From: Pseudomonadota bacterium
GTDB taxonomy: Bacteria; Pseudomonadota; Alphaproteobacteria; Rhizobiales; Devosiaceae
Direction: 5' to 3'
DNA length: 7,509 nt
NCBI GenBank assembly: GCA_023427545.1
Contig: JAEZBF010000272.1
Span: 1 to 7,509, forward strand
Program-made: the position numbers and the translations under genes
In this document: piece by piece, positions 1 through 4,854 of the stretch
Position numbering within the stretch: position 1 is the first letter of the stretch
How the letters are laid out: each line of letters starts with the position of its first letter
Notes under the pieces: generated by a model
Told to the model about the DNA's origin: nothing
The model's input: only the letters and a program-made list of their open reading frames with translations
Database searches by the model: none

Positions 1-1278
1 GTCTACTTCCCCGACCGGGTCGTGCCGATGCTGCCCGAGCGCATCTCGAACGATCTCTGCTCGCTCAAGGCCGGAGTGAACCGCCCTGCCCTCGCCGTTC
101 GTATGGTGATCGACGCCGAGGGTCGCAAGAAAAGCCACAGCTTCCATCGCATCATCTTCCGCTCCGCGGCGCGGCTCGCCTACCGGCAGGCGCAGGCGGC
201 GATCGACGGCAGGCCCGACGACGTCACCGGCCCGATCCTCGAGCGCATCCTGAAGCCGCTCTGGGCAGCCTACCGCACCATGACCATCGCGCGGGACAAG
301 CGCGGACCGCTCGACCTCGCCCTCCCCGAGCGCAAGATCCTGCTCAACACGCAGGGCATGGTCGACCGCATCTTCGTGCCAGAGCGCCTGGACGCGCACC
401 GGCTGATCGAGGAGATGATGATCGCCGCCAACGTCGCGGCAGCCGAGACGCTGGAGAAACACCACAGCGCGCTGGTCTATCGGGTTCACGACTCGCCGAG
501 CCGGGAGAAGATCACCGCGCTTCGCGAATTCCTTGGTTCGCTGGACCTGCCCTCGCCCAAAGGCGAGTCGGTGCGGCCCGGCGACTTCAACCGCGTGCTC
601 GACAAGGCGAGGCAGGCCGGCAAGACCGAGCAGGTTTCCGAGATGATACTGCGCAGCCAGGCGCAGGCGGAATACTCGGCCGAGAACTACGGCCACTTCG
701 GCCTCAACCTCGACCGCTACGCACACTTCACCTCGCCGATCCGCCGCTACGCCGATCTCGTGGTGCACCGGGCACTGATCACCGCTCTCGGCCTGGGCAA
801 GGATGGCCTGCGGGAGCAGGACGTCCCCGGCCTCGCCGGGGTTGCCCAGCACATCTCCGCAACAGAGCGCCGCGCCATGGCCGCCGAGCGGGAGACTGCC
901 GACCGGCTGCTGGCGCAGTTCCTTGCCGGGCAGATCGGCGCGCGTTTCACCGGCCGCATCTCTGGCGTGACCAAGGCCGGGCTTTTCGTCCGCCTCACCG
1001 AGACCGGCGCCGACGGGTTCATACCGGCCTCGACGATCGGCGCCGACTACTACCGCTATGTCGAGGAGCGCCAGGCGCTCGTCGGCGATCACACCGGTGA
1101 GGCGTTCACCCTTGGGGAAACGGTGGATGTCCGGCTGCTCGAAGCCGCGCCAATCGCCGGCGCCCTGCGTTTCGAGCTGCTTAGCGCCGGAACCCGCGGC
1201 AATCCGCCACCTTCTAGAAGAGGCGGTAAGCGCCCATCTCGGTCGTACGGACCCAAGGGCCGCAGGAGTTCGCGATGA
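1..1278 (+). CDS. rnr: Ribonuclease R, 3' part (5' end outside window)
   Basis: RNase R is a processive 3'-to-5' exoribonuclease of the RNB (RNase II) family that degrades structured RNA in the cytoplasm. The frame is open from base 1, so the gene is cut by the window edge; 425 C-terminal residues are present against about 800 for the E. coli protein. The fragment opens with VYFPDRVVPMLPERISN, which aligns with VYFPSQVIPMLPE of E. coli RNase R just after the catalytic Asp cluster; that cluster is therefore outside the window. The RNB signature HFTSPIRRYADLVVHRAL starts at fragment residue 242. An S1 RNA-binding domain follows at about residues 312-394 (GRISGVTKAGLFVRL, then DYYRY). The last about 25 residues are Arg/Lys/Ser-rich, like the basic RNase R tail but shorter than in E. 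coli. The stop overlaps the DUF983 start (ATGA), indicating one transcript. Confidence 0.97.
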   Translation, partial: VYFPDRVVPMLPERISNDLCSLKAGVNRPALAVRMVIDAEGRKKSHSFHRIIFRSAARLAYRQAQAAIDGRPDDVTGPILERILKPLWAAYRTMTIARDKRGPLDLALPERKILLNTQGMVDRIFVPERLDAHRLIEEMMIAANVAAAETLEKHHSALVYRVHDSPSREKITALREFLGSLDLPSPKGESVRPGDFNRVLDKARQAGKTEQVSEMILRSQAQAEYSAENYGHFGLNLDRYAHFTSPIRRYADLVVHRALITALGLGKDGLREQDVPGLAGVAQHISATERRAMAAERETADRLLAQFLAGQIGARFTGRISGVTKAGLFVRLTETGADGFIPASTIGADYYRYVEERQALVGDHTGEAFTLGETVDVRLLEAAPIAGALRFELLSAGTRGNPPPSRRGGKRPSRSYGPKGRRSSR

Positions 1279-1697
1279 CCGTCACCATCCACACGCATGG
1301 CGAAGAACGCCATCTTTGGCGCTCGATCGGGCGCGGCTTGCTGTGCAAGTGCCCGAACTGCGGCAAGGGCAGGCTCTTCCGCAAGTTCCTGAAGGTGGTC
1401 GACCATTGCGAAGTCTGCGGCGAGGAATTCCACCATCACCGCGCCGATGATCTCCCGGCCTATCTCTCGATCGTCATCGTCGGGCACGTCATCGTCTTCC
1501 TTCTGATGGACCTGTCGATGACCTCCAGCATCAGCCCGATGACCTACATCATGACGCTGGTGCCCCTGTCGATCGTGCTCACGCTGATCCTGCTGCAGCC
1601 GATCAAGGGTGGCGTGGTCGGCCTGCAGTGGGCGAACCGGATGCACGGCTTCGATCCGCACCATCGCGATCCCGCGCTCCCGGACGAAGAGGCCTGA
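1275..1697 (+). CDS. DUF983 family membrane protein
   Basis: A 140-residue protein of the DUF983 family; its biochemical role is not known. The N-terminal half has two Cys pairs, C26-P-N-C29 and C45-E-V-C48, which look like a small zinc ribbon (C24 is an extra Cys). An acidic-Pro patch (RADDLPAYLSI, about 56-66) leads into the first hydrophobic segment (about 62-80). A second runs from about 89 to 108, so two membrane helices are likely, with the Cys motif and the acidic tail probably on the same side. The ATG overlaps the rnr stop and a GGAG at 1265-1268 serves as ribosome binding site, so the start is well supported. DUF983 directly after rnr is gene order I recall from other alphaproteobacteria. 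No terminator is visible after its stop; the next gene on the opposite strand ends 5 bases further on. Confidence 0.9.
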   Translation: MTVTIHTHGEERHLWRSIGRGLLCKCPNCGKGRLFRKFLKVVDHCEVCGEEFHHHRADDLPAYLSIVIVGHVIVFLLMDLSMTSSISPMTYIMTLVPLSIVLTLILLQPIKGGVVGLQWANRMHGFDPHHRDPALPDEEA

Positions 1698-1702
1698 CTG
1701 GT

Positions 1703-2086
1703 TTACACGGCCGGGCTGAACCTCATTCCCGTCCAGTGCTCATCGATCGCGATCGAACCCGTGGCTCGCCACCCTGCGGCTACTAGCGGAGCCCAGCCCG
1801 TGTGCCCCGGCAGACCGGTTTCGGCCTCGCGATAGGCTATCCAGAGCACCCCATCCCGCGGCAGACCGTCAAGCAGCCGCGGGACGAGCGCTTCGAGTTC
1901 CGCGGCACTGTCGCAGAAGACCAGAACACCGTCGCGCGGCTCTTCAGGCTTGACCGGTTCGACCTCGGCCCCGGCGCTCAGCGCTTCGGCGATCTCCTGG
2001 GGCACGTTGACGAGCCACATCCGCGCGCCTGACTTGATCTGCAGCTTCTTGAGCAGCTCGGCGCTCGCAGGATGGTCGGCCACCAT
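1703..2086 (-). CDS. DUF3052-like small protein
   Basis: A 127-residue soluble protein of unknown function. The pattern resembles DUF3052: an N-terminal LLKKLQIKSGARMWLVNVP (residues 11-29), a middle segment VLVFCDSAAELEALVPRLLDGL (54-75), then GVLWIAYRE (79-87) and a C-terminal SIAIDEHWTGMRF (111-123). Family assignment is from memory of the pattern and is moderate. I place the start at ATG 2086, which has AAGGCAGGAGG just upstream and gives the expected MVADHPASAELL N-terminus. The frame stays open to 2236, but that extension would run antisense into rpmG and has no family resemblance. The gene diverges from rpmG; its ribosome binding site lies beside the rpmG -35 element. It converges on DUF983 with only 5 bases between stops. 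In other alphaproteobacteria I recall a NUDIX gene in this slot, so its presence may be lineage-specific. Confidence 0.8.
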   Translation of the reverse strand: MVADHPASAELLKKLQIKSGARMWLVNVPQEIAEALSAGAEVEPVKPEEPRDGVLVFCDSAAELEALVPRLLDGLPRDGVLWIAYREAETGLPGHTGWAPLVAAGWRATGSIAIDEHWTGMRFSPAV

Positions 2087-2098
2087 TGTCCTCCTGCC

Positions 2099-2126
2099 TT
2101 GACTTTCGGCTTCAAATCCGTAGTTT
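2099..2126 (+). promoter_or_regulatory. Candidate sigma-70-type promoter of rpmG
   Basis: TTGACT (2099-2104) matches the TTGACA -35 box at five of six positions. After a 16-base spacer comes TAGTTT (2121-2126), a weak -10 match (T, A and final T). Transcription would begin near 2133 and give a leader of about 55 bases before the rpmG ATG. This is the best promoter-like pair between the divergent DUF3052-like gene and rpmG. It is a pattern match only. Confidence 0.45.
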
Positions 2127-2137
2127 GCCGCCAATTC

Positions 2138-2161
2138 CGCCGCGCGCCAAGCCGCGCGGCG
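2138..2161 (+). promoter_or_regulatory. GC-rich stem-loop in the rpmG leader
   Basis: Bases 2138-2146 pair perfectly with 2153-2161 (9 bp, only G and C) around a 6-base loop CCAAGC. The sequence continues GTCCTGTTTT, then the AAGGGA ribosome binding site at 2173-2178. A stable stem followed within a few bases by TTTT resembles an intrinsic terminator or attenuator. The stem lies inside the predicted rpmG leader and leaves the ribosome binding site free, so it could attenuate, stabilise the mRNA, or be a protein-binding site. The pairing is seen directly; the role is inferred. Confidence 0.5.
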
Positions 2162-2186
2162 TCCTGTTTTGCAAGGGACCACTGCC

Positions 2187-2354
2187 ATGGCCAAAGCCAA
2201 TTCCGTCAAGATCAAGCTGGTCTCGAGCGCAGACACCGGCTTCTACTACGTCACCAAGAAGAACGCCCGGACCCAGACCGACAAGCTGAGCTTCAAGAAG
2301 TACGATCCGGTTGTCCGCAAGCATGTCGAATTCCGCGAAGCCAAGATCAAATAA
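2187..2354 (+). CDS. rpmG: 50S ribosomal protein L33
   Basis: L33 is a small protein of the large ribosomal subunit. The 55-residue product begins MAKANSVKIKLVSSADTGFYYVTKKN and ends KKYDPVVRKHVEFREAKIK, matching bacterial L33 in full length and pattern. It has no Cys, so it is the zinc-independent (C-minus) form usual in proteobacteria. The ATG at 2187 is preceded by AAGGGA (2173-2178) at 8 bases. A TTG at 2169 would add six residues but lacks support. The gene has its own likely promoter (2099-2126) and ends 25 bases before a strong terminator, so it is probably monocistronic. It faces pleD across the structured intergenic region. Confidence 0.97.
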   Translation: MAKANSVKIKLVSSADTGFYYVTKKNARTQTDKLSFKKYDPVVRKHVEFREAKIK

Positions 2355-2379
2355 TCTCGCTTCGGCAGACCAAACGAGA

Positions 2380-2412
2380 AAAGAGCCCCGCGTCGTTGAC
2401 GCGGGGCTCTTT
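2380..2412. terminator. Bidirectional intrinsic terminator between rpmG and pleD
   Basis: Bases 2380-2394 pair perfectly with 2398-2412: a 15-bp stem, AAAGAGCCCCGCGTC and its complement, with a three-base GTT loop. On the + strand it ends CTCTTTCGTTTC, 25 bases after the rpmG stop. On the - strand it ends CTCTTTTCTCG, so it can also stop transcripts coming from pleD. The A and T runs at either end make it a typical bidirectional terminator. Confidence 0.92.
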
Positions 2413-2429
2413 CGTTTCATGGGAAAGAT

Positions 2430-2479
2430 GGCTGGTCCGGCACGTTGAAGAGGCCACTCTGTCCGCAACCGGACCAGCC
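2430..2479. repeat. 11-bp perfect inverted repeat with 28-base loop
   Basis: GGCTGGTCCGG at 2430-2440 is the exact reverse complement of CCGGACCAGCC at 2469-2479. The 28-base loop holds a small AGAG/CTCT hairpin on either strand and, at its end, GTCCGCAA (2461-2468), which is complementary to the loop of the next hairpin. The symmetry is visible directly; whether it is an RNA stem or a DNA site is open. Confidence 0.75.
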
Positions 2480-2490
2480 GCCCCGCGGAA

Positions 2491-2514
2491 CTCAGGAGTT
2501 GCGGCGGACCTGAG
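2491..2514. repeat. CTCAGG/CCTGAG hairpin with a complementary loop
   Basis: CTCAGG (2491-2496) and CCTGAG (2509-2514) form a perfect 6-bp stem around the 12-base loop AGTTGCGGCGGA. The loop's TTGCGG (2499-2504) is complementary to CCGCAA at 2463-2468 in the preceding hairpin loop. A second register pairs GCGGAC (2504-2509) with GTCCGC (2461-2466), so a kissing-loop contact is possible. Confidence 0.6.
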
Positions 2515-2552
2515 AAGAGCCGTGGGGCTTTATATGGAAGGCGCCTTTGGGG

Positions 2553-2591
2553 GGTGCGCTTCGCGTTGGGCCGAACCTACGCAGCGCCACC
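2553..2591. repeat. Imperfect 39-base hairpin
   Basis: Four short helices stack: GGTG/CACC (2553-2556 with 2588-2591), CGCT/AGCG (2557-2560 with 2583-2586), GCGT/ACGC (2563-2566 with 2579-2582) and GG/CC, around the loop GCCGAA (2570-2575). They are interrupted by a single-C bulge at 2587, a TC bulge at 2561-2562 and a T-T mismatch. Bulged helices of this kind are more typical of folded RNA than of simple palindromic DNA sites. Confidence 0.5.
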
Positions 2592-2694
2592 TGAAACTCA
2601 AGCGAACGCGCTGTTCATAATGAAGCGGTAACCCTAACCGCCCAGCGTTTAAATCAAATGGGCAAGGTCGCCGCACTTATGGCGGCTACCGGGT

Positions 2695-4065
2695 TCACGC
2701 GGCGTCGAAGACCACGCGGTTCCGCCCTTCCCGCTTGGCGCGGTAGAGCGCGACGTCGGCGCGCTTGAGCAGCATCTCGGGGGTATCCTGCTCGCCTTCG
2801 TTGAGGGCCACTCCCACCGAAACCGTAATCGGCAATGGGTGGCGCGCGCTGGTTGCGAAGTCCTGCTCCGCCACCGCGAGGCGGACGCGTTCGGCAACGC
2901 GTTGGGCCTGCCGGTAGTCGGTGTCGGGCATCAGCACGACGAATTCCTCGCCGCCAAAGCGGCAGGCAAGATCGACGCCGCGGATGTTTCGGCGGAGCCG
3001 CAGCGCAAACTCCCGCAGCACGGCGTCGCCGATGTCATGGCCATGCGTGTCGTTGACCGACTTGAAGTAGTCCATGTCGATCAGCATCAGCGCCATGTCG
3101 CGCTCCTGCTCCCGCGCCTTCTCGAGCATCAGCGACAGGTGGCGGTCGAAATAGCGTCGGTTGTATAGCCCGGTCAGCTCGTCGGTCACGGCGAGCGCCA
3201 GCGTGTTCGAAACGCTCTCGCGCAGTTCCACCGCGTAGCGCTGCCGGCGGATCTGAGTGCGCACGCGCGCCGCGAGTTCGTTGCGCTCGATGGGGCGCAT
3301 GATGAAGTCGTTGACGCCGAGGTCGAGGCCGCGAACGACTTTGGGGCGGTCCGCTTCGTCGGCCATGAGAATGATCGGCAGCAGCCGGCCCGCCTCTACT
3401 GTTCTTACCTGCGAGCAAACCCGGAGCGGATCGATGTCGCCCAGCGACATGCTGACGAGGATGAGCTCGTAGTCTGCGGAAGCGACCTGGACTGCGGCAT
3501 CCGCCGGGCTCGTGAGGATGCTCACATTATGCTGCGGACTCAGGTAGCCGCGGACCCGCTCGGCATGTCGCGCGTCGCTGTCGATGATCAGGATGCGGCC
3601 GGCGTCGGTACGGATCGCATCCATCGCCCGCAGCGCATCTTCGATCGCGATCTGCTGGCCGGTGAGCGCGCGGGCCCGCAGTTCGTCCGTAAGGACCTTG
3701 AGTCTAACCAGGCTCTTGACGCGTGCCATGAGCTGTACGTCGTCGACCGGTTTGGTGAGGAAGTCGTCGGCTCCTGCCTCAAGGCCGCGCACGCGCTCGG
3801 ACGGCTGGTCGAGCGCCGTGATCATCAGCACCGGAATGTGCTGGGTCTGTGAATTGGACTTGAGACGACGGCAAACTTCGTAGCCGTCCATCTCCGGCAT
3901 CATGACGTCGAGCAGGATGATGTCGACGTTGCCGTCGGCGCAGATGGTGAGAGCATCGCGACCGGAATTGGCGGTGAGGACTTCGAAGTACTCGGCGGTC
4001 AGACGCGCCTCAAGCAGGCGCACGTTGGTCGCGATATCGTCAACGATCAGCACGCGTGCCGTCAC
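2695..4065 (-). CDS. pleD: PleD: two-receiver diguanylate cyclase response regulator
   Basis: PleD makes the second messenger c-di-GMP from two GTP when phosphorylated; in Caulobacter it acts at the stalked pole during the swarmer-to-stalked transition. The 456 residues align end to end with Caulobacter PleD (454). Receiver 1 (about 1-120) has D9-D10, phosphoacceptor D53, T83 and K105. Receiver 2 (about 155-270) has D162/D164 but no Asp at the phosphorylation position (LILVSMSLGD, 201-210), as expected for the dimerisation adaptor. The GGDEF domain (about 290-456) has metal ligand D330, substrate motif MDYFKSVNDTHGHDIGD, the active signature GGEEF (371-375) and an inhibitory I-site RGVD (362-365), so it should be catalytically active and product-inhibited. 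The start is GTG at 4065, fixed by the match TARVLIVDD to Caulobacter SARILVVDD, with GGGGCAGGG upstream. It lies 45 bases after divK and is probably cotranscribed with it. Confidence 0.97.
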   Translation of the reverse strand: MTARVLIVDDIATNVRLLEARLTAEYFEVLTANSGRDALTICADGNVDIILLDVMMPEMDGYEVCRRLKSNSQTQHIPVLMITALDQPSERVRGLEAGADDFLTKPVDDVQLMARVKSLVRLKVLTDELRARALTGQQIAIEDALRAMDAIRTDAGRILIIDSDARHAERVRGYLSPQHNVSILTSPADAAVQVASADYELILVSMSLGDIDPLRVCSQVRTVEAGRLLPIILMADEADRPKVVRGLDLGVNDFIMRPIERNELAARVRTQIRRQRYAVELRESVSNTLALAVTDELTGLYNRRYFDRHLSLMLEKAREQERDMALMLIDMDYFKSVNDTHGHDIGDAVLREFALRLRRNIRGVDLACRFGGEEFVVLMPDTDYRQAQRVAERVRLAVAEQDFATSARHPLPITVSVGVALNEGEQDTPEMLLKRADVALYRAKREGRNRVVFDAA

Positions 4066-4104
4066 CGATCGCCCTGCCCCATCAGAATGGAAATTCAGCC
4101 CGAC

Positions 4105-4120
4105 TGCCAGCTAGTTGGCA
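4105..4120 (-). promoter_or_regulatory. Small inverted repeat at the divK stop
   Basis: TGCCA (4105-4109) and TGGCA (4116-4120) form a 5-bp inverted repeat around GCTAGT, straddling the divK stop codon in the 45-base gap before pleD. It is not followed by a T run on the - strand, so it is unlikely to terminate. It could at most slow the ribosome or protect the mRNA between the two cistrons, and may be chance. Confidence 0.25.
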
Positions 4121-4485
4121 GGTCCAATGTAGCGGGCAATCGTTTCCAAAAAGTGAGGCACGGAGATCGGTTTGGAGATGTAGCCCTCGCAGCCGCCTGA
4201 GAGGATGCGCTCCTCGTCACCCTTCATCGCAAAGGCGGTGACGGCGATCACCGGAATCGACTGCAGGTCGTCGTCTTCCTTGAGCCACTTCGTGACGACC
4301 AGCCCGGACACTTCGGGCAGCTGGATGTCCATCAGGATGAGGTCGGGGCGATGCGCGCGAGCCAGGTCGAGCGCCTCCATCCCGTTCCGGGTCTGGATGA
4401 TGGAATAGCCACGGGATTCGAGAAGATCGTTGAAGAGCTTCATATTGAGCTCGTTGTCTTCGACGATCATGACGGTCTTTGGCAT
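4111..4485 (-). CDS. divK: DivK: single-domain response regulator of cell polarity
   Basis: DivK is an essential single-receiver regulator in Caulobacter; phosphorylated by DivJ and dephosphorylated by PleC, it controls the CckA-ChpT-CtrA pathway through DivL. The 124-residue product has only a receiver domain: E9-D10, phosphoacceptor D53 in LILMDIQLPE, T83 in VTAFAMKGDEER and K105 in YISKPIS. Its core VEDNELNMKLF and TKWLKEDDDL is nearly identical to Caulobacter DivK. I choose ATG 4485 (MPKTVMIVEDN) because this matches the family N-terminus; the ribosome binding site there is weak (GGGCGGGAC at a distance). The frame continues upstream to ATG 4539, which would add 18 mostly basic and polar residues not seen in the family. 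The gene leads the divK-pleD operon and diverges from DUF3572. Confidence 0.95.
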   Translation of the reverse strand: MPKTVMIVEDNELNMKLFNDLLESRGYSIIQTRNGMEALDLARAHRPDLILMDIQLPEVSGLVVTKWLKEDDDLQSIPVIAVTAFAMKGDEERILSGGCEGYISKPISVPHFLETIARYIGPAN

Positions 4486-4589
4486 GACGTACTGAGTCCC
4501 GCCCGAGCGCCGCCTCTGGCGCGCTTCGTTCTGCATCATCTCTCTGGTAACATCAATGCCTTGCCGAACCCTTCCGCAAGGAGCCTTCC
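4486..4589. promoter_or_regulatory. Divergent regulatory region, divK / DUF3572
   Basis: This 104-base region must hold promoters for both directions unless the DUF3572 operon starts elsewhere. On the + strand TAACAT (4548-4553) is a fair -10 box but the -35 position is poor (TTCGTT). On the - strand no convincing box pair stands out. No TTAA-N7-TTAA CtrA site is present. One GANTC site (GAGTC, 4494-4498), the target of the cell-cycle methylase CcrM in many alphaproteobacteria, lies just before the divK start. Confidence 0.4.
4559..4583 (+). promoter_or_regulatory. Hairpin overlapping the DUF3572 ribosome binding site
   Basis: CCTTGC (4559-4564) and GCAAGG (4576-4581) form a perfect 6-bp inverted repeat with an 11-base loop. 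The right arm contains AAGG of the ribosome binding site AAGGAG (4578-4583), which stands 6 bases before the ATG at 4590. If the transcript starts upstream of 4559 the stem would partly hide this site. Pairing is seen; regulation is inferred. Confidence 0.4.
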
Positions 4590-4853
4590 ATGGCCCGCCT
4601 GACGGTTCCCGAGCTTGGCCGCATGTGCCTCGACATCCTCATTGCGGAGCCCGAGCAGCTCGCGAAGTTCATGACTGCGGCGGGCTACGATCCGACGGGT
4701 TTGCGCGAGGCGCTCGGAACCGAGGCCCTGGCGCTTGGGCTCATCGATTACTTCGCCAGCAACGAGCCGCTGATGCTTGAGCTCTGCAGCGCCAAGCGCC
4801 TGCGGCCGGAAGACTTCATGCGCGTCTGGCAGTCGCACAATCACGCCAACTAG
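4590..4853 (+). CDS. DUF3572 family protein
   Basis: An 87-residue, probably all-helical soluble protein of the DUF3572 family, function unknown. Recognisable features are the N-terminal helix with LGRMCLDILIAEPEQLAKFM (9-28), the AAGYDPTGLREAL segment (30-42), the ALGLIDYFASNEPLMLELC stretch (48-66) and a short C-terminal helix. The family is largely alphaproteobacterial and I recall it beside divK and dinB in other genomes, which fits here. The ATG at 4590 has a good AAGGAG at 6 bases. The gene ends one base before the dinB GTG, so the two are probably translationally coupled, and this gene may in part serve to set dinB expression. Confidence 0.85.
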   Translation: MARLTVPELGRMCLDILIAEPEQLAKFMTAAGYDPTGLREALGTEALALGLIDYFASNEPLMLELCSAKRLRPEDFMRVWQSHNHAN

Positions 4854-4854
4854 C

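Larger units (their letters stand above)
2413..2694. other. Structured non-coding interval between rpmG and pleD
   Basis: This 282-base stretch has no convincing gene on either strand: the frames crossing it are extensions of frames antisense to rpmG or pleD and show no recognisable protein. It contains an unusual density of inverted repeats: 2430-2479, 2491-2514, a short AGCC/GGCT stem with a following TTTATAT near 2517-2533, 2553-2591, and GCGGT/ACCGC at about 2623-2642. None matches the core motifs I know of RNase P RNA, tmRNA, SRP RNA or 6S RNA, and no tRNA cloverleaf is visible. Read on the - strand it follows the pleD stop and ends at the terminator at 2380-2412, so it could be the pleD 3' UTR or hold a separate small RNA. 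No strong promoter is seen; a - strand TATAAA near 2535-2530 lacks a good -35 box. Confidence 0.6.

Noticed and set aside
747..1664. Minus-strand and off-frame open frames over rnr and DUF983
   Set aside because: They are Arg/Ala/Pro/Ser-rich shadow frames of GC-rich coding DNA with no recognisable domain.
2087..2236. 50-residue N-terminal extension of the DUF3052-like gene
   Set aside because: It would run antisense through the rpmG promoter, leader and start. ATG 2086 has a strong AGGAGG nearby and gives the family-like N-terminus.
2072..2620. Plus-strand 182-residue frame across rpmG and the intergenic region
   Set aside because: It covers rpmG out of frame and the terminator, and its product has no recognisable motif.
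2413..2694. Known housekeeping RNA (RNase P, tmRNA, SRP, 6S) in the intergenic interval
   Set aside because: I do not see their conserved core motifs on either strand; this was judged by eye, not by covariance search.
4486..4589. CtrA binding site upstream of divK
   Set aside because: No TTAA-N7-TTAA or TTAACCAT is present in the region.
4777..4854. Start of dinB at TTG 4777
   Set aside because: The added 26 residues are the DUF3572 gene read in another frame and show no resemblance to DinB; GTG 4855 leads directly to the family's LCRDC module.
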